Shown here: in pieces, positions 12,608 through 23,032 of the stretch
How the letters are laid out: every line of letters starts with the position of its first letter
Numbering within the stretch: position 1 is the first letter of the stretch
DNA from: Strongylocentrotus purpuratus
Taxonomy: Eukaryota; Echinodermata; Echinoidea; Camarodonta; Strongylocentrotidae
Length of the DNA: 64,000 nt
Direction of reading: 5' to 3'
Assembly (NCBI RefSeq): GCF_000002235.5
Contig: NW_022145562.1
Span: forward strand, 820,001-884,000
Translations under genes and position numbers: made by a program
The notes under the pieces: model-generated
The model's input: only the letters and a program-made list of their open reading frames with translations
The model's database searches: none
What the model was told of the DNA's origin: nothing

Positions 12608-12741
12608 ATGGATACTATATGCTGACGTCGTGCGAGGATACGTTCGCTGATTGGACGCTCTATTTTCTGGAGCGAATTCCAGTCGGAAACAAGGGTTAAC
12701 ATAAGAAATCCAAATCAGATTGATAAAGGCCACTAGGATGG

Positions 12742-12909
12742 GCTCCTCGCTCTCGCGTTCACTTGGGTTTTCGCGATTAGTCTCGTTTTAGTCGCTCGGC
12801 GTCTATCAGACAAGTGGCCTTGTTTGCTCCTCGCTCTCGCGTTCACTTGGGTTTTCGCGATTAGTCTCGTTTTAGTCGCTCGGCGTCTATCAGACAAGTG
12901 GCCTTGTTT
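12742..12909. repeat. 84 bp perfect tandem duplication
   Basis: The unit starting GCTCCTCGCTCTCGCGTTCA occurs at 12742-12825 and again at 12826-12909 with no difference that I can see. Perfect identity implies a very recent duplication or an assembly effect. Confidence 0.9.
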
Positions 12910-13821
12910 AAAGGCTAGTCCTATGCAGACACATGTTGCATGATTAGGCCCCAGCAGGTCGATCAGCTGACCGGGCCGCGGAGCCGTGGCTAGCAGTCAT
13001 GCAGTGACATAATAGCTGCGATCATCTTCATTGGGTTAAAAATCAACCCCGTTACCCCCTCAAAACATGGTCCTGAGAACAAACATATGTCCGTTTCATA
13101 ACATTTCAATATTACCAAATCAACATGCATACCTCAGAAATTACAAAGCTGACTCATTTTAAAATTTTCTCGCTCAAAGTGTCATTTTCAGGAACTTTTT
13201 GAAAATTTGATCGTATTTTTCGCAAGACCAAAACAAAGGATATGAACTGTGCGCGCGATCTTAATAATTTGCATAATGATGAATATTTACTAGCAAAAAA
13301 GCCAATCACAGATCATGGCTCTTGAAAATGCCTCTGTGTAGAAAATGAATAGGAAAAAAGTGTGTCAGATTAAAGTGTGTCAGGTAGGTCAGAAAGAAGT
13401 GGTACAGTAAATGGAAACACCCATCAGAACATGAAAGAAGAATTGGGGGTCACCAACCACTGTTATAGGGGGTTCAAAATAGGTACTTTTTTTAAATACC
13501 GTTTTGGGCACTTTGTGCATATGCGCGCGTGCATCAAATGAGGCTTAACGAATGTCTATGAGCTTAATTTAGGTTAATAATGGATTGAAGTGATTTCAAA
13601 TTGCTAAGAACTGTATGGGCAACACAATACAAGTGAAACAAAATGGAGTTGATAGATTCCTTACGAACGCCACGTGGAAAGACGTGCGTGAATGCGTCCG
13701 CGTGCGCACATTTTTAAATGTTAAGAAAAGTCTTAAACGTACGTGTAGTAAATTGGTCCAACAAGCATTTGGCCAATTTTTCAGTTTAAAATGGGTGTGA
13801 CCAAGAGTATCATCTACAATA

Positions 13822-14115
13822 TACTTGGAGTCATCAAAATCATAATAAATTTGACCGAGTCTTGGTAAAGTAACAAGCACTGTACACAGAAAGCTATATA
13901 TGGGACAACACACAATGGTGTCGGGGCTAGTACTACCTTGATTTCCTTGTCTTTCTATGCTCATTACTCAGCCAGTATACATTTTCTTCCAAAATTGTTT
14001 GGCACATGTCATTTATTTGTAATCTTGAACATTCAGTGTAAGTTTCGTTTGATTCTGTGAGAACTAAGTTTTTTTTTTTTTTTTTTTTTTTACCAGAACT
14101 GGAGTTTATCTTTAA
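13822..14115 (+). mobile_element. TTAA MITE, 5'-truncated copy
   Basis: Matches the right three quarters of the MITE at 1185-1568, including GCCAGTATACATTTTCT and the terminal ACCAGAACTGGAGTTTATC ending at TTAA (14112-14115). A long poly(T) interrupts it near 14070-14090. Confidence 0.75.
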
Positions 14116-14213
14116 ACGTGGGAAAAATGAGAGTAAGGACAGACGAGATATATTCAAAACAACAACAGCAAATATTATCTAATCGTATTAAATTCGATCC
14201 CCCCCCCCCCCTA

Positions 14214-14480
14214 TAAAAGTAAATATGAGTTGTGGTCATGCGATTGCAATGTGAAAGAAACGGTGTGGAATCGATCAGAACAAGTTGATATTGTCAGCAT
14301 TTAAGTATTGGTGAGCACTGCAAGGTTCTGGAATCATCAAAATGATAAGAAATTTGTCCCAGTCTTGGTAAAAGTAACAAGCACTGTACAAAGAACAATA
14401 AGGGAAAGCAGAATCATGTAGCACAACAACGAGGCCCGCATTTTTAAAGGTGTTATATGTCATATTTATGATATGAATAA
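14214..14480 (+). mobile_element. TTAA MITE family, left-end copy
   Basis: Starts like the family's left end (GAGTTGTGGTCATGCGATTG) and follows the same order as 59932-60215, both ending in (AAT)n. It lies about 100 bp from the preceding right-end copy. Confidence 0.7.
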
Positions 14481-15255
14481 TAATAATAATAGTGGGTTCT
14501 TCTATAGCGCTCATGTCAATCAGATTTGGGCCTCCTAGCGCTCCGGATTATTATTACCCTGGCTTTAGCACGGCTGCCATACGGCGCTCTAGCATATCAA
14601 GGAATACATTCCTACCAGGTACCCATTTACTTCACCTGGGTGGAGTGCGGCAAATGTAGATTAATGTCTTGCCTGCGCGTAGCCAGGGGATGGGCGCGGT
14701 CCCCCCAAAAAGAAAACACCGGCCAAAAAAGGAAAAAAAAGAAAGAAAGAAGAAAGAAAGAGGACGTAGGAATAAAAAGGATTAAGAGTCGAGAACAGTC
14801 GACGAATCGTCTTCGTTCTCTAATAATTTATTGAAACGTCAATTAAGGCTTCCGCGCCTCGCGCAGGATGGCCAAGGGGGGGGGGGGGAACTGAATTCAG
14901 ATAAGGATTAAGAGTCGAGAACGGTACAATAAATCGTCTTCTATTAATTCAATGAAACGTCAATAGAAACAGAATTTAGACAAGGATTAAGAGTAAAGAA
15001 AGGTACAATGAATCGCCTTCTTTCTCTAGTAATCTAATGAAACGTCAAAGCCCCATACCTGCACCCACCCCCTAGGGATACGCGCGCTCTGTAAGTGATT
15101 AGCCCGATTCCGGTGCTCACTACCGCCCCCTAAAATGAAATCATGCCTATACGCGCTTGTCTTGCCAAAGGACATTAGTGCGGCGGCGGGACTCGAACCT
15201 CGGACCCTGTGATCGACAGTCCGGCGACGTATTCACTCGACCACAACACCTTGAA
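14475..15255 (-). mobile_element. tRNA-derived SINE, interrupted
   Basis: On the - strand a tRNA-like head lies at about 15181-15253 (GTTGTGGTCGAGTGAATAC, then B-box GAGGTTCGAGTCC). The body runs to 14495 and the tail is (ATT)n at 14475-14495. The body (CATACGGCGCTCTAGCAT and GGTACCCATTTACTTCA on the + strand) recurs at 51243-51395, also next to an (AAT)n tail. A 484 bp insertion splits head from body. Confidence 0.75.
14674..15157. mobile_element. Small TIR element nested in the SINE
   Basis: Flanked by a 9 bp direct repeat TGTCTTGCC (14665-14673 and 15158-15166). Outer ends share the inverted heptamer GCGCGTA. Inside are three ~70-75 bp tandem units containing GGATTAAGAGT...GAATCGTCTTC...TGAAACGTCAA (about 14775, 14905 and 14980), separated by a C-rich or G-rich spacer. 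No coding capacity. Confidence 0.7.
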
Positions 15256-15404
15256 AGAGCCATGCTTTTCAGGTAAAACAATTCTCTAATGTTCGTCCCT
15301 ACGCGCATAATAACAAATAAAATGCTTACAAGATATTTTTCACCACTCCCTAGAAGTAAATCTTCTCTTTAAGTGGCACTATATTGAAGTCAAAGAATTC
15401 TTAC

Positions 15405-15560
15405 AGCCTCTCTTTATCTCACTCTCTCTTAATCTTTCTTTCTTTTTTTTCACTCTGTCCCCTCCACCCCTTCTCACCCCTCTTTCTTTCTCTCTCTTTC
15501 CATTTCCCTCTCCCCTCTCTCTATTATACCTTTTTAATATTTCTCTGTCTCTTTTGTAGA
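15405..15560. repeat. Polypyrimidine (CT-rich) tract
   Basis: About 150 bp almost wholly C and T on the + strand. Confidence 0.85.
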
Positions 15561-15569
15561 ATTTATTAA

Positions 15570-16195
15570 TCCCTAGATCATCTGAGGTGACGCTCCCAGA
15601 TGAGGAAAGAAGATCATGAGATTTCAGAATAACAGGAAATATCACCAACCTCGGATTCGGCCTTGGCCTATTTTGTAGACTTTTGCAGACCCTGTTTATC
15701 CCTAGATCATCTGAGAAAACATCCGCTGCCGGATGAGGAAAGAAGATCATGAGATTTCAGAATAGGAAATATCACCAACCTCGGATTCGGCCTTGGGCTA
15801 TTTTGTAGACTTTTGCAGACCCTGTTTATCCCTAGATCATCTGAGAAGACATCCGCTGCCGGATAAGGAAAGATGATCATGAGATTCCAGAATAACAAGA
15901 AATATCACCAACCTCGTTTTCGGCATTGGCTACTTTGTACTCCTCAAACATGAGCTCGCAAACAAAGTGGTAAAGTGTCAAATTGGAGTCTGTGCGTGCA
16001 GACTGGTTTTACTTGAGTAGAGAGTAAGAAAGGCTTTGACACTCTGTGTATTTAAGTTGACCTATATAAGTCGAAATACCCCTGGTTAAAGTTCATTTTG
16101 ATACCCTTATCCTTAAGAAAAACGATAGATTCATTTTTTTTTAAAGCAATTTACCTTTTTTCTTCTTTCCTTTTTCTTGTACCAAAAGCCTGTGG
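15570..16195 (+). repeat. ~130 bp tandem monomers plus a unique arm (LINE-associated repeat)
   Basis: Monomers begin CCTAGATCATCTGAG at about 15572, 15701 and 15831 (period ~129-130 bp). They are followed by an arm with ATGAGCTCGCAAACAAAGT, the hairpin GTCTGTGCGTGCAGAC and CTTGTACCAAAAGCCTGTGG. The same order occurs at 38723-39544, directly before a LINE endonuclease region, and in reverse at 52262-52612. It may be a LINE 5' UTR with promoter monomers. A Helitron-like element is the alternative, because of the hairpin followed by CTGG. Confidence 0.7.
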
Positions 16196-16370
16196 CTCAC
16201 CACCCGATACCAATACAGTTACAGTAAAGTATCGAAGCAGATTACCCAAAGTTGCTCAGTAATATCAGAGCAGAATATGTAATCTGAAACCCAGGTGACA
16301 AAGTTGCTCTGGTAATGAACTGGAACTATTGTCACCTAGGTTAGATTTATAGAACAGTAGTGAACTGTAG
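16196..16370 (+). repeat. Dispersed repeat X, copy 1
   Basis: Matches the reverse complement of 37255-37440 at about 75% by eye (for example GATACCAATA, CGGATTACCCAA-type and ATATCAGAGCAGAATAT segments). In both places it abuts the monomer/LINE family at the sequence GGCTCAC. Confidence 0.55.
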
Positions 16371-16904
16371 GATTGAGTAATTTGTGCGCCCTGATAGTAC
16401 ACTGGTCTGATGAGTTTTCTTTACTCCAGACTTTACCTATTTTTAATCGCATGGGCAATGAAAATATAAATGATATAAAATAAAACGCGTGCATGCTCCT
16501 CTGTGTAAGTTGTTCATGTTGTTCAATGTTCACTTATTGATTTAGATTTTGTTGGCACTGACATAACTTTTTTTAATTCACTTTTTTAAATATTTTTAGG
16601 GGGGTAGGGGCAATGCTTCATGCATGCATAAACAACGAATTAAGCAAGATCATAGCTTTAAAAGAACCTAGCGGTAAAGAGTACCAATTGATCACCAAAA
16701 CAAAGGTTGTAGTGAAGTTAGGAGTTTCATTTGTTCATAGGCCGATTGTATAACATTTTAAAAGAGCTATACATTGATATTACCCCTATTTATAGACCCT
16801 CCATTAACATAAAATCGTCTTGTGAGTAGACTATTACCTCTTACTTAAATGTTATCCAGATTACGGTAGCCACAGTAACGCACTGTTCCTCTTTATCACC
16901 TGAG
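16371..16904. other. No gene seen
   Basis: AT-rich unique-looking sequence with short frames only. Confidence 0.5.
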
Positions 16905-17630
16905 TATTATAGTGTCTCTCCTTCTTTCCTCGTCCCCTTCTATTCTCTCGATCCCTCATCCCCATTCTCCTTTGATTTTCCCCTGCCCCCCCCCCACCCC
17001 CCATGCACCCCTTCAGCCATTTCACTCTCTTCGCCGTAAACCCAATCATCTTTCCCCCATCCTCTCTAAACTCGTTCTTCCGCCGGTTTGCTTGCTCATC
17101 CCTCCCCTCCTCCCCTTGCCTTACCGCTTCCCTTCTCTAGCTCTCTGTTTACCACTCTCTCCTTCTTTCTTCTCTCCCCTTTCATTCTCTCCTTCCTCAT
17201 TCTCCTCCAACTTTCGTCTTCTACCTTTAATTCGCTCTTATCCGTTAATCCCAGTTTATCCAATCCTTTCCCCTAGTTCCTTCACTCCCTTTTCCCAAAC
17301 CTTCAACTCATTCTCCAGTCGGCCTGCTTATTTGTCACCCGCCCCCCCCCCCTCCTCAATCTTCCTTCCCTCCACCCCGCACGCGCTCTTTCTCCCTCTC
17401 TCTTTCCCTTCACTATCCTGCGCTAGCTCTTCTTATTTCCCCTCATTTCCTAAACGCTCCACGGAGTATAGGCCCTTATTCCCTTACCCGGCCGGCCGCC
17501 CTCTTAAATCCAAAAGAATGCCCCCTTTCGCCTTCTCCCCACCTCCGCTCCCTTTTCTCCGCGTCTTATTAATGTTGGTCCCTCTCTCGATCCCCCTTTC
17601 TCCCTGCTTCCCCTCTCAAGGCGCGGATCC
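16905..17630. repeat. 700 bp polypyrimidine tract
   Basis: The + strand is overwhelmingly C and T. The 290-codon reading frame across it (about 16912-17784) is Ser/Pro/Leu/Phe-rich only because the DNA is CT-rich. I do not regard it as a gene. A similar tract lies at 18940-19310. Confidence 0.85.
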
Positions 17631-17932
17631 AGAATTTCTTAGGGGTGGGGGCCCAATTTTTTTTCTTTTTGCTCCCGGAAATTTGAAAATCGCGCCAGCC
17701 GAAAATGCGCTCAGTGGGGGGTTGGGGGGGGGGGGGGGGTGGCGGGTAGTAGTGAGCACATTTTTTTGGGGGGAAGCCCTCTAAAATTTGCATTCCCCCC
17801 CCCCCCCTCCCCCTTGAGCGCCAGGGGGGGGGGGAATCTCCCCCAAAAGGTAAAATTAACGTGTTTTTACACGTTTTATTTTTGAAGGGGGGGGGGGGAC
17901 GGCCCCCCCCCCCTGATCCGCCACTGCCCCTC
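17622..17932. mobile_element. G-tract TIR element (GCGGATCC family)
   Basis: Begins GGCGCGGATCCAGAATTTC and ends GATCCGCCACTG, so the ends share an inverted GCGGATC. Interior alternates long G and C runs with TTTTTGCTCCCG and AAAATCGCGCC segments. Related sequences are at 27927-28430, 45797-46177 and 61093-61856, with a remnant at 36990-37085. Confidence 0.6.
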
Positions 17933-18960
17933 TCTTACATCGCTCTCTCAGCTCCACCGTTCCTCTCTGTTTCCTCTACTTTTTGTTCCCCCTTTAACCT
18001 CCCCTTAGTGGGGTAGTGAGCACATTTCTTTTTTTGGGGGGAGGGCCCTCTAAATTTTGCCCCCCCCCCTTGAGCGGCAGGGGGGCGTGGTGGCTGGCGT
18101 AGGGTAAAATTAACGTGTTTTTACTTTTTTATTTTCGAAGGGCCCCCCCCCCCCACCCAGATCCGCCACTGCCCCTCTCTTACCTCACTCTCTCAGCTCC
18201 ACCATTCCTCTCGCTTTCCTCTACTTATTGTTCCCCCTTTAACCTCCCCTTAGTGGGGTAGTGAGCACATTTTTTTTTTTTTTGGGGGGGCCCTTTAAAT
18301 TTTGCCCCCCCCCCTTGAGCGGCAGGGGGGGGGTAGGGTAAAATTAACGTGTTTTTACATTTTTATTTTCGAAGGGGGCCCCCCCCCCACCCAGATCCGC
18401 CACTGCCCCTCTGTTACCTCGCTCTCTCAGCTCCACCGTTCCTCTCGCTTTCCTCTACTTATTGTTCCCCCTTTAACCTCCCCTTAGTGGGGTAGTGAGC
18501 ACATTTTTTTTTTTTGGGGGGGGGCCCTCTAAATTTTGCCCCCCCCCCCTTGAGCGGCGGGGGGGGGGGGGGGGGTAGGGTAAAATTAACGTGTTTTTAC
18601 ATTTTTATTTTCGAAGGGGCCCCCCCCCCACCCAGATCCGCCACTGCCCCTCTCTTACCTCGCTCTCTCAGCTCCACCGTTCCTCTCGCTTTCCTCTACT
18701 TTTTGTTCCCCCTTTAACCTCCCCTTAGTGGGGTAGTGAGCACATTTTTTTTTTTTTTTTTTTGGGGGGGGGGGCCCTCTTAATTCCCCCCCCCCCTTGG
18801 TGCTCAAGGGGGGGGGGGCGGGGCATCTCCCCCAAAAGGTTAAATCGACGTGTTTTTACACGTTTTATTTTTGAAGGGACGGCCTCTCCTCTACTTTCTG
18901 TTCTCCCTTTAACCCCCCCCCCCCCCATTAATTCCTCTTTTTCCCCCTGCTTTCACAGAG
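17745..18960. repeat. ~240 bp tandem array containing half a transposon
   Basis: The landmark GATCCGCCACTGCCCCTCT recurs at 17915, 18160, 18394 and 18635 and the landmark GTAGTGAGCACATTT at about 17747, 18013, 18259, 18496 and 18735. Each unit joins the right part of the G-tract element to about 90 bp of CT-rich flank (CTCAGCTCCACCGTTCCTCT). The array therefore arose by tandem duplication after the element inserted. Homopolymer lengths differ between units. Confidence 0.85.
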
Positions 18961-19315
18961 TCTCCTCATTGTATATTATATCACCTCCCATTTCTTGGCC
19001 TTCCTCCTCTTTCAGCCTAACATCATATATCGGGCATATATCATTATTATTGTCCCACTCATTTCTAGCCCTTCCTCCATTTTCTTCCCCATTTCATCCT
19101 CTTTTTCCTCACTCAATCCATCTCCTCCCTTCTTCCCTATTCTACTCTATATACCTCTCTCTTCTACCTCCTGCTCCCGCCCTCCTTTACCCCTCCAATT
19201 CTGTTTTCCACACTCAGTCTCCTTCTCACCTCGTCCCCTTCTATTCTCTCGATCCTCCTTCCCCACCCTCTCTAAACTCATTCTATCGCCTCATTCGCCG
19301 TCTTGCTCATCGTGT
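18940..19315. repeat. Polypyrimidine tract
   Basis: CT-rich + strand continuing the composition of 16905-17630. Part of it (CTCGTCCCCTTCTATTCTCT near 19230) repeats a phrase of the first tract near 16930, so the two tracts were probably one sequence split or duplicated by the G-tract array. Confidence 0.8.
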
Positions 19316-19559
19316 TGATATAGGTGATATATTACTATATTATCCTTGTCTCCTTATGTAGAAAACAAAACCTGTTACAATACAAAATATGGGGCACCTA
19401 TCCCTCTTCACCAACCTCTCCCCGAATCAAAGAATATGTACAACTCATGGTTGGGAGGAACAAAAATTTAAATTTCCTCATAAAAGGAATCAATGTTACT
19501 GATCATGCTGAGCTTATAATGCAGTCGCTTGTCTTCACACATTCTTTATATATGAAACA

Positions 19560-20230
19560 GCCCCGGCAACTGAGTGGCCGGTGGCCGCCTATCACACTGC
19601 CCAAATCGCGTTCCAGAGAAGAACAAAGTCCACACAAAGAAATAAAATTCTCGACAAGAGTCAAGTGTTGAAGTGGATAGTAACTTTATTACAATTTATT
19701 ACATATAATCATGAAAAGTCACATCTATGGGCTGGAAGCCCCCAACTCTGCTAAAACTTTAGCACCTCATGGCGGCAAAGGAAATGAGGTATGAAACAAA
19801 ATGAGGAAGTCATCCGAAAAGTAAAAGCTCGTGCCAATTCAGGAACTGCTTCCCATTTTATACCTTCTGACACGTGTGTTGCCCCTTAATAGGGCGTGTC
19901 ACTACGAGGCATTGCGTCAAATTAATCCCTGGAACCATATACACCCATATTAAAAGGAAATTTATTAATTTTGCGAACTTAACCTCCAGAGTTGAGCTCA
20001 CCGGACCCACCATTACTCCTCTACAATCCATTGATGTGTATTGCATGTAGTCCACAGTCAGGAGGGTCACAAACCCCTCTACATGTACATCCACTGTCAC
20101 ATCTTGATTCTTGAGATGAACTCGGTAGAAGTATCCACATTGTTTTGGAGTTGCATGCTCCTTCTGGTGACTGCTCCCCCCTTCAGCTACTAGTACAGAA
20201 AAGTCCAATGGCATCCTTGTACGCAATTCC
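19560..20230 (-). mobile_element. Possible solo LTR
   Basis: On the - strand there is a TATA box (TATAAAATGGGAAGC near 19845-19860), then AATAAA-type signals about 150-170 bp on (19685-19705), the spacing of an LTR promoter and polyadenylation site. Upstream sequence is rich in TGACACGCCC-like motifs. I cannot fix the exact ends or a target duplication. If real it is an isolated LTR remnant with no internal genes attached. Confidence 0.35.
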
Positions 20231-20239
20231 GACAAGCCG

Positions 20240-22290
20240 GCTGTTCATGAATAAAATATAAACTATTTTCAAATAGTATACAACTTTAGGAAGTCAAGCT
20301 GACATCATCAGTGTATTTCTTCTTCTTTTTCTTCTTGTTCTACTTCTTCTAGTAAGTAATCTTCAAAGAGTTATTCGTTTTATAAAAACATATTGTTCGT
20401 TCGACAGGAGTACATTCCTTATTTTCCATGCTTATCAGCCCAACGACAGATCCCAGATAATTATAATAATACATGGTCTTCATGGTCTGAAATGAAATTA
20501 CTGTATTACCAAACATGCCGTTCATTACTAATATACTACGTTTGCGTAAAAGATCTAATTAAACATTCAGACCATTGTTTTTATGTTTAAAATCACCAAT
20601 CCAAACGTTGAACTTGGGTTACTGTTGTTAAGAAAATATATTGTGAAAGTGGGATGGGTTGCATGTGGTAAGGATGTGTTGCATGTTAACAATTGCAACA
20701 GAAAGTTCTCGCTCTTCTATGGGGCGACTTACTTCAGACACTGTCATCTGGCGTGGCCTCCGAGCTTTAGACAGCAAGGTCCTTGTCTACCATATCATTG
20801 TGAGCTTCTCATTCTACCCTTCATTTGCATGAAATACATTACATGTACAGGCACCTGTTTGTATAGAGACATAAAATAAATTCACTTTTACGGCATGTTC
20901 ATGAAAGCAATGTGAAGTACTAATTATAAAGTGAACAGCAGGGTAGGATTCTTGCAGAATTTCTAGAACTCGCAGTAAGGGTGTAATAAATATAAACTTT
21001 GAACAATACTGGTATGTAGAAAGGGATTTAGGGTAGCCCGAAATTGGGTCTGGCAATGTTTAATACATTTAGGGTTGACATTATGTTTAGCAATGGATCC
21101 AGGATTAAAGTTAAGAATTCATTTTGTGTTACAACATAACCAGTACATAAATGCCAATAGAGCACGTTGTAAAAATCGCTGAATTCTTTTAATTGGTAAT
21201 ACAGTGCTACATGTTTCACAAACTGCAGGCCAGTGTGTTTTTAATTTATAAAATCTATTTTAAATGATACTGTGTTACATACTTTTTTCTCTTCCACTCT
21301 ACATCATGTTTCTGCTTTCACAATACAGAGGAAGATTTTAAAACTACCATTGATGAGTAAAAGATACATGCAGCTCCACCAGCACCTGGAAAATCAAGTT
21401 GTACAACACCTTCTCCTGAGACAATTGCTTCACATAATTTTTCTACACTATTAAACTTCATCCCTAGGCCTAACCCTAAACCTAAACCACCTTAATCACA
21501 ATTCCAACCCTCAGTCTAACCCTACACCTTTGACAAAATAAAGCCTAGAGTAGTCGTTGCAGGAGCAAATGTTGAGTTACTAAAAATGCCATGACAGACT
21601 CATATGCTATGAATTTATCTCTGTTTCTTTCCCTGATTTGTTAAAAAAACATTGTAATATGCATTATGAATTACCAGTCCATTGTGCTTCGCTCATATAT
21701 TGCCAGGCACAAGAGGCCATCGCTTAGAGGTAAGGGGCAGAACATCAAGACTGGAAGTGGAACCTCAAGGCACCCCATGATCTCTCAACAGCAAGCCCTT
21801 CCTCTCCATCTCTGGAACAGAATTATAAAAATATTCAATAAATATTAACCAAATATGTAAGAATACACAAAAATTGCATTATTTTTTTCTTCTTCAATTG
21901 TCTTCAATGTTTACTTTCTTTTTCAGCAAAATATGAAGGTCAATTATTTTCTTTTTGCTTGTCATTCTGTTTCGTGTATAGGACTCCCCCCCCCCTCCCC
22001 CCCCCCCATCCCTTTTTCAAGGCCTTCAAATGTTAATTATAAAAAAATATATATATTGGAAGTTAAAATACACTATAAATAAACACTACAGCAACTTGTT
22101 AGTAGACATCTTGTTGCACACATACCATGTAGCCACCCCTGAATCGATACTTCTCATACCAGCCCTTTGCATACCCCTCTAACTTGGCCTTATTTAATGC
22201 CCTCACCCATTTAAAAATTTCCTTTTACTTGACTAACTAAACAGGTGAAGTTTTAAAAAGTCCAAGTTAAAAAAAAAAAAAAAAAAAAAT
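20240..22290. other. No supported gene; short telomere-like run
   Basis: Mostly AT-rich. A CCTAACCCTAAACCTAAACC stretch at about 21467-21490 resembles interstitial telomere-type repeat, but it is too short and irregular to call. Potential - strand splice signals near 20738 (GTAAGT) and 21679 (GTAATT) do not link into an open frame with each other. Confidence 0.4.
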
Positions 22291-22293
22291 TAC

Positions 22294-22386
22294 CTTTTCT
22301 TGTTGTGGTCCGTTTTCTCCAGGACATTCTTGTTTCAGGCACATACTCAAAGAAGCAAGCATATGGTAATACACTCTGTATATTTC
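22294..22386 (-). CDS. Orphan internal exon candidate (93 nt, phase 0-0)
   Basis: On the - strand this segment is bounded by an acceptor CTCTTTTACAG and a donor AAG|GTAATT. It is exactly 31 codons, open, and symmetric in phase. The peptide starts EIYRVYYHMLASLSMCLKQ and ends ECPGENGPQQEK, which has an amphipathic, protein-like composition. I do not recognise the family and could not join it to other exons in this window. A long poly(T) lies just inside the downstream intron. It may be one exon of a larger - strand gene, or a chance ORF between splice-like sites. Confidence 0.4.
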
Positions 22387-22624
22387 CTGTAAAAGAGAGG
22401 GGGAAAATTTATTCTTAAAATAGCTAGGTTCACATTCAGACTCAGTGACTGAAAACAACAGTCACTGCTACAATGTTTGCAGTCTAAAGACTGAGAGTAG
22501 AGACAGAGTCTTGACGTAAACTAAGGGACATAGAGTCAAGACTGCGCCAAAAAAAGATCAATACTCTAGAGTAAATTTAGAAACCACTAGCATGACTAGG
22601 CACTAGACTACACTACACTGCAGA

Positions 22625-23032
22625 GTGCAGTATACTTCTTCTCCTTCTTGAAGATAATCTGCCTCCTATCCTTCAATACCGGTACTGAAGATTCTTGCAG
22701 ATGCCGTATATTCATGTATATACATATATATTCGGCCTGAGTGGGGTGTGCAGGTAGACCACTACATCAGGTTTTCCCCCTATTCTTATACGAATAGTGC
22801 CGTGGGTTCTTAACGTGCAAGGGTAGTGATTATCCTGTACACGGGGTCTCCTTTTAACATCCTATCCAAGACGGATTGTTTTCCATGTAACATAGCCTGC
22901 GTCTATGAAACAACAAGGGGAGGGGCACGTTAACACACAACGCTTGCTTCAGTCATCCGCCTGGGTGCGATTCGAACCCAAGATCTTTGGGCCGACAGGC
23001 AGACGCTTTACCGACTGAGCCAATTTGCCTCC
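22625..23032 (-). mobile_element. tRNA-derived SINE
   Basis: The - strand head at 23032 downwards reads GGAGGCAAATTGGCTCAGTC (A-box) with B-box GGGTTCGAATCGC at about 22975. The body includes AACGTGCCCCTCCCCTTG, GTGTACAGGATAATCAC and ACTATTCGTATAAGAATAG. It ends in pyrimidine-poor sequence near 22625. A diverged copy is at 24450-24835. Confidence 0.8.

Larger units (their letters stand above)
11592..13422. mobile_element. hAT-like element with ~520 bp inverted arms
   Basis: The left arm (11592-~12125) and right arm (~12905-13422) are inverted copies with about 90% identity by eye. The outer ends are GGGTGTTTCCATTTACAGTA and its complement. An 8 bp direct repeat ATCAGAAC flanks it (11584-11591, 13423-13430), which fits a hAT-type target duplication. 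The middle has its own inverted pair (about 12126-12170 versus 12222-12275) and a tandem duplication. There is no transposase gene, so it would move only in trans. Confidence 0.8.

Noticed and set aside
16912-17784. 290-codon open reading frame on the + strand
   Set aside because: It lies on a nearly pure C/T tract and reads Ser/Pro/Leu/Phe repeats, with no domain and no splice context. It is a composition artefact.
19858-20235. 125-codon frame on the - strand
   Set aside because: No recognisable protein features. It overlaps the possible LTR region with TATA and polyadenylation signals, so it is more likely non-coding.
21467-21530. Telomere-like CCTAACCCTAAACC run
   Set aside because: Only a few irregular units, consistent with chance in C/A-rich sequence.
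20737-21821. - strand splice-like sites at 20738 (GTAAGT) and 21679 (GTAATT), with a segment reading PLSDGLLCLAIYERSTMDW
   Set aside because: Phases do not join to each other or to the exon at 22294-22386, and the acceptors are ambiguous. The resemblance of YER to the duplicated exon at 33437 is too short to trust.
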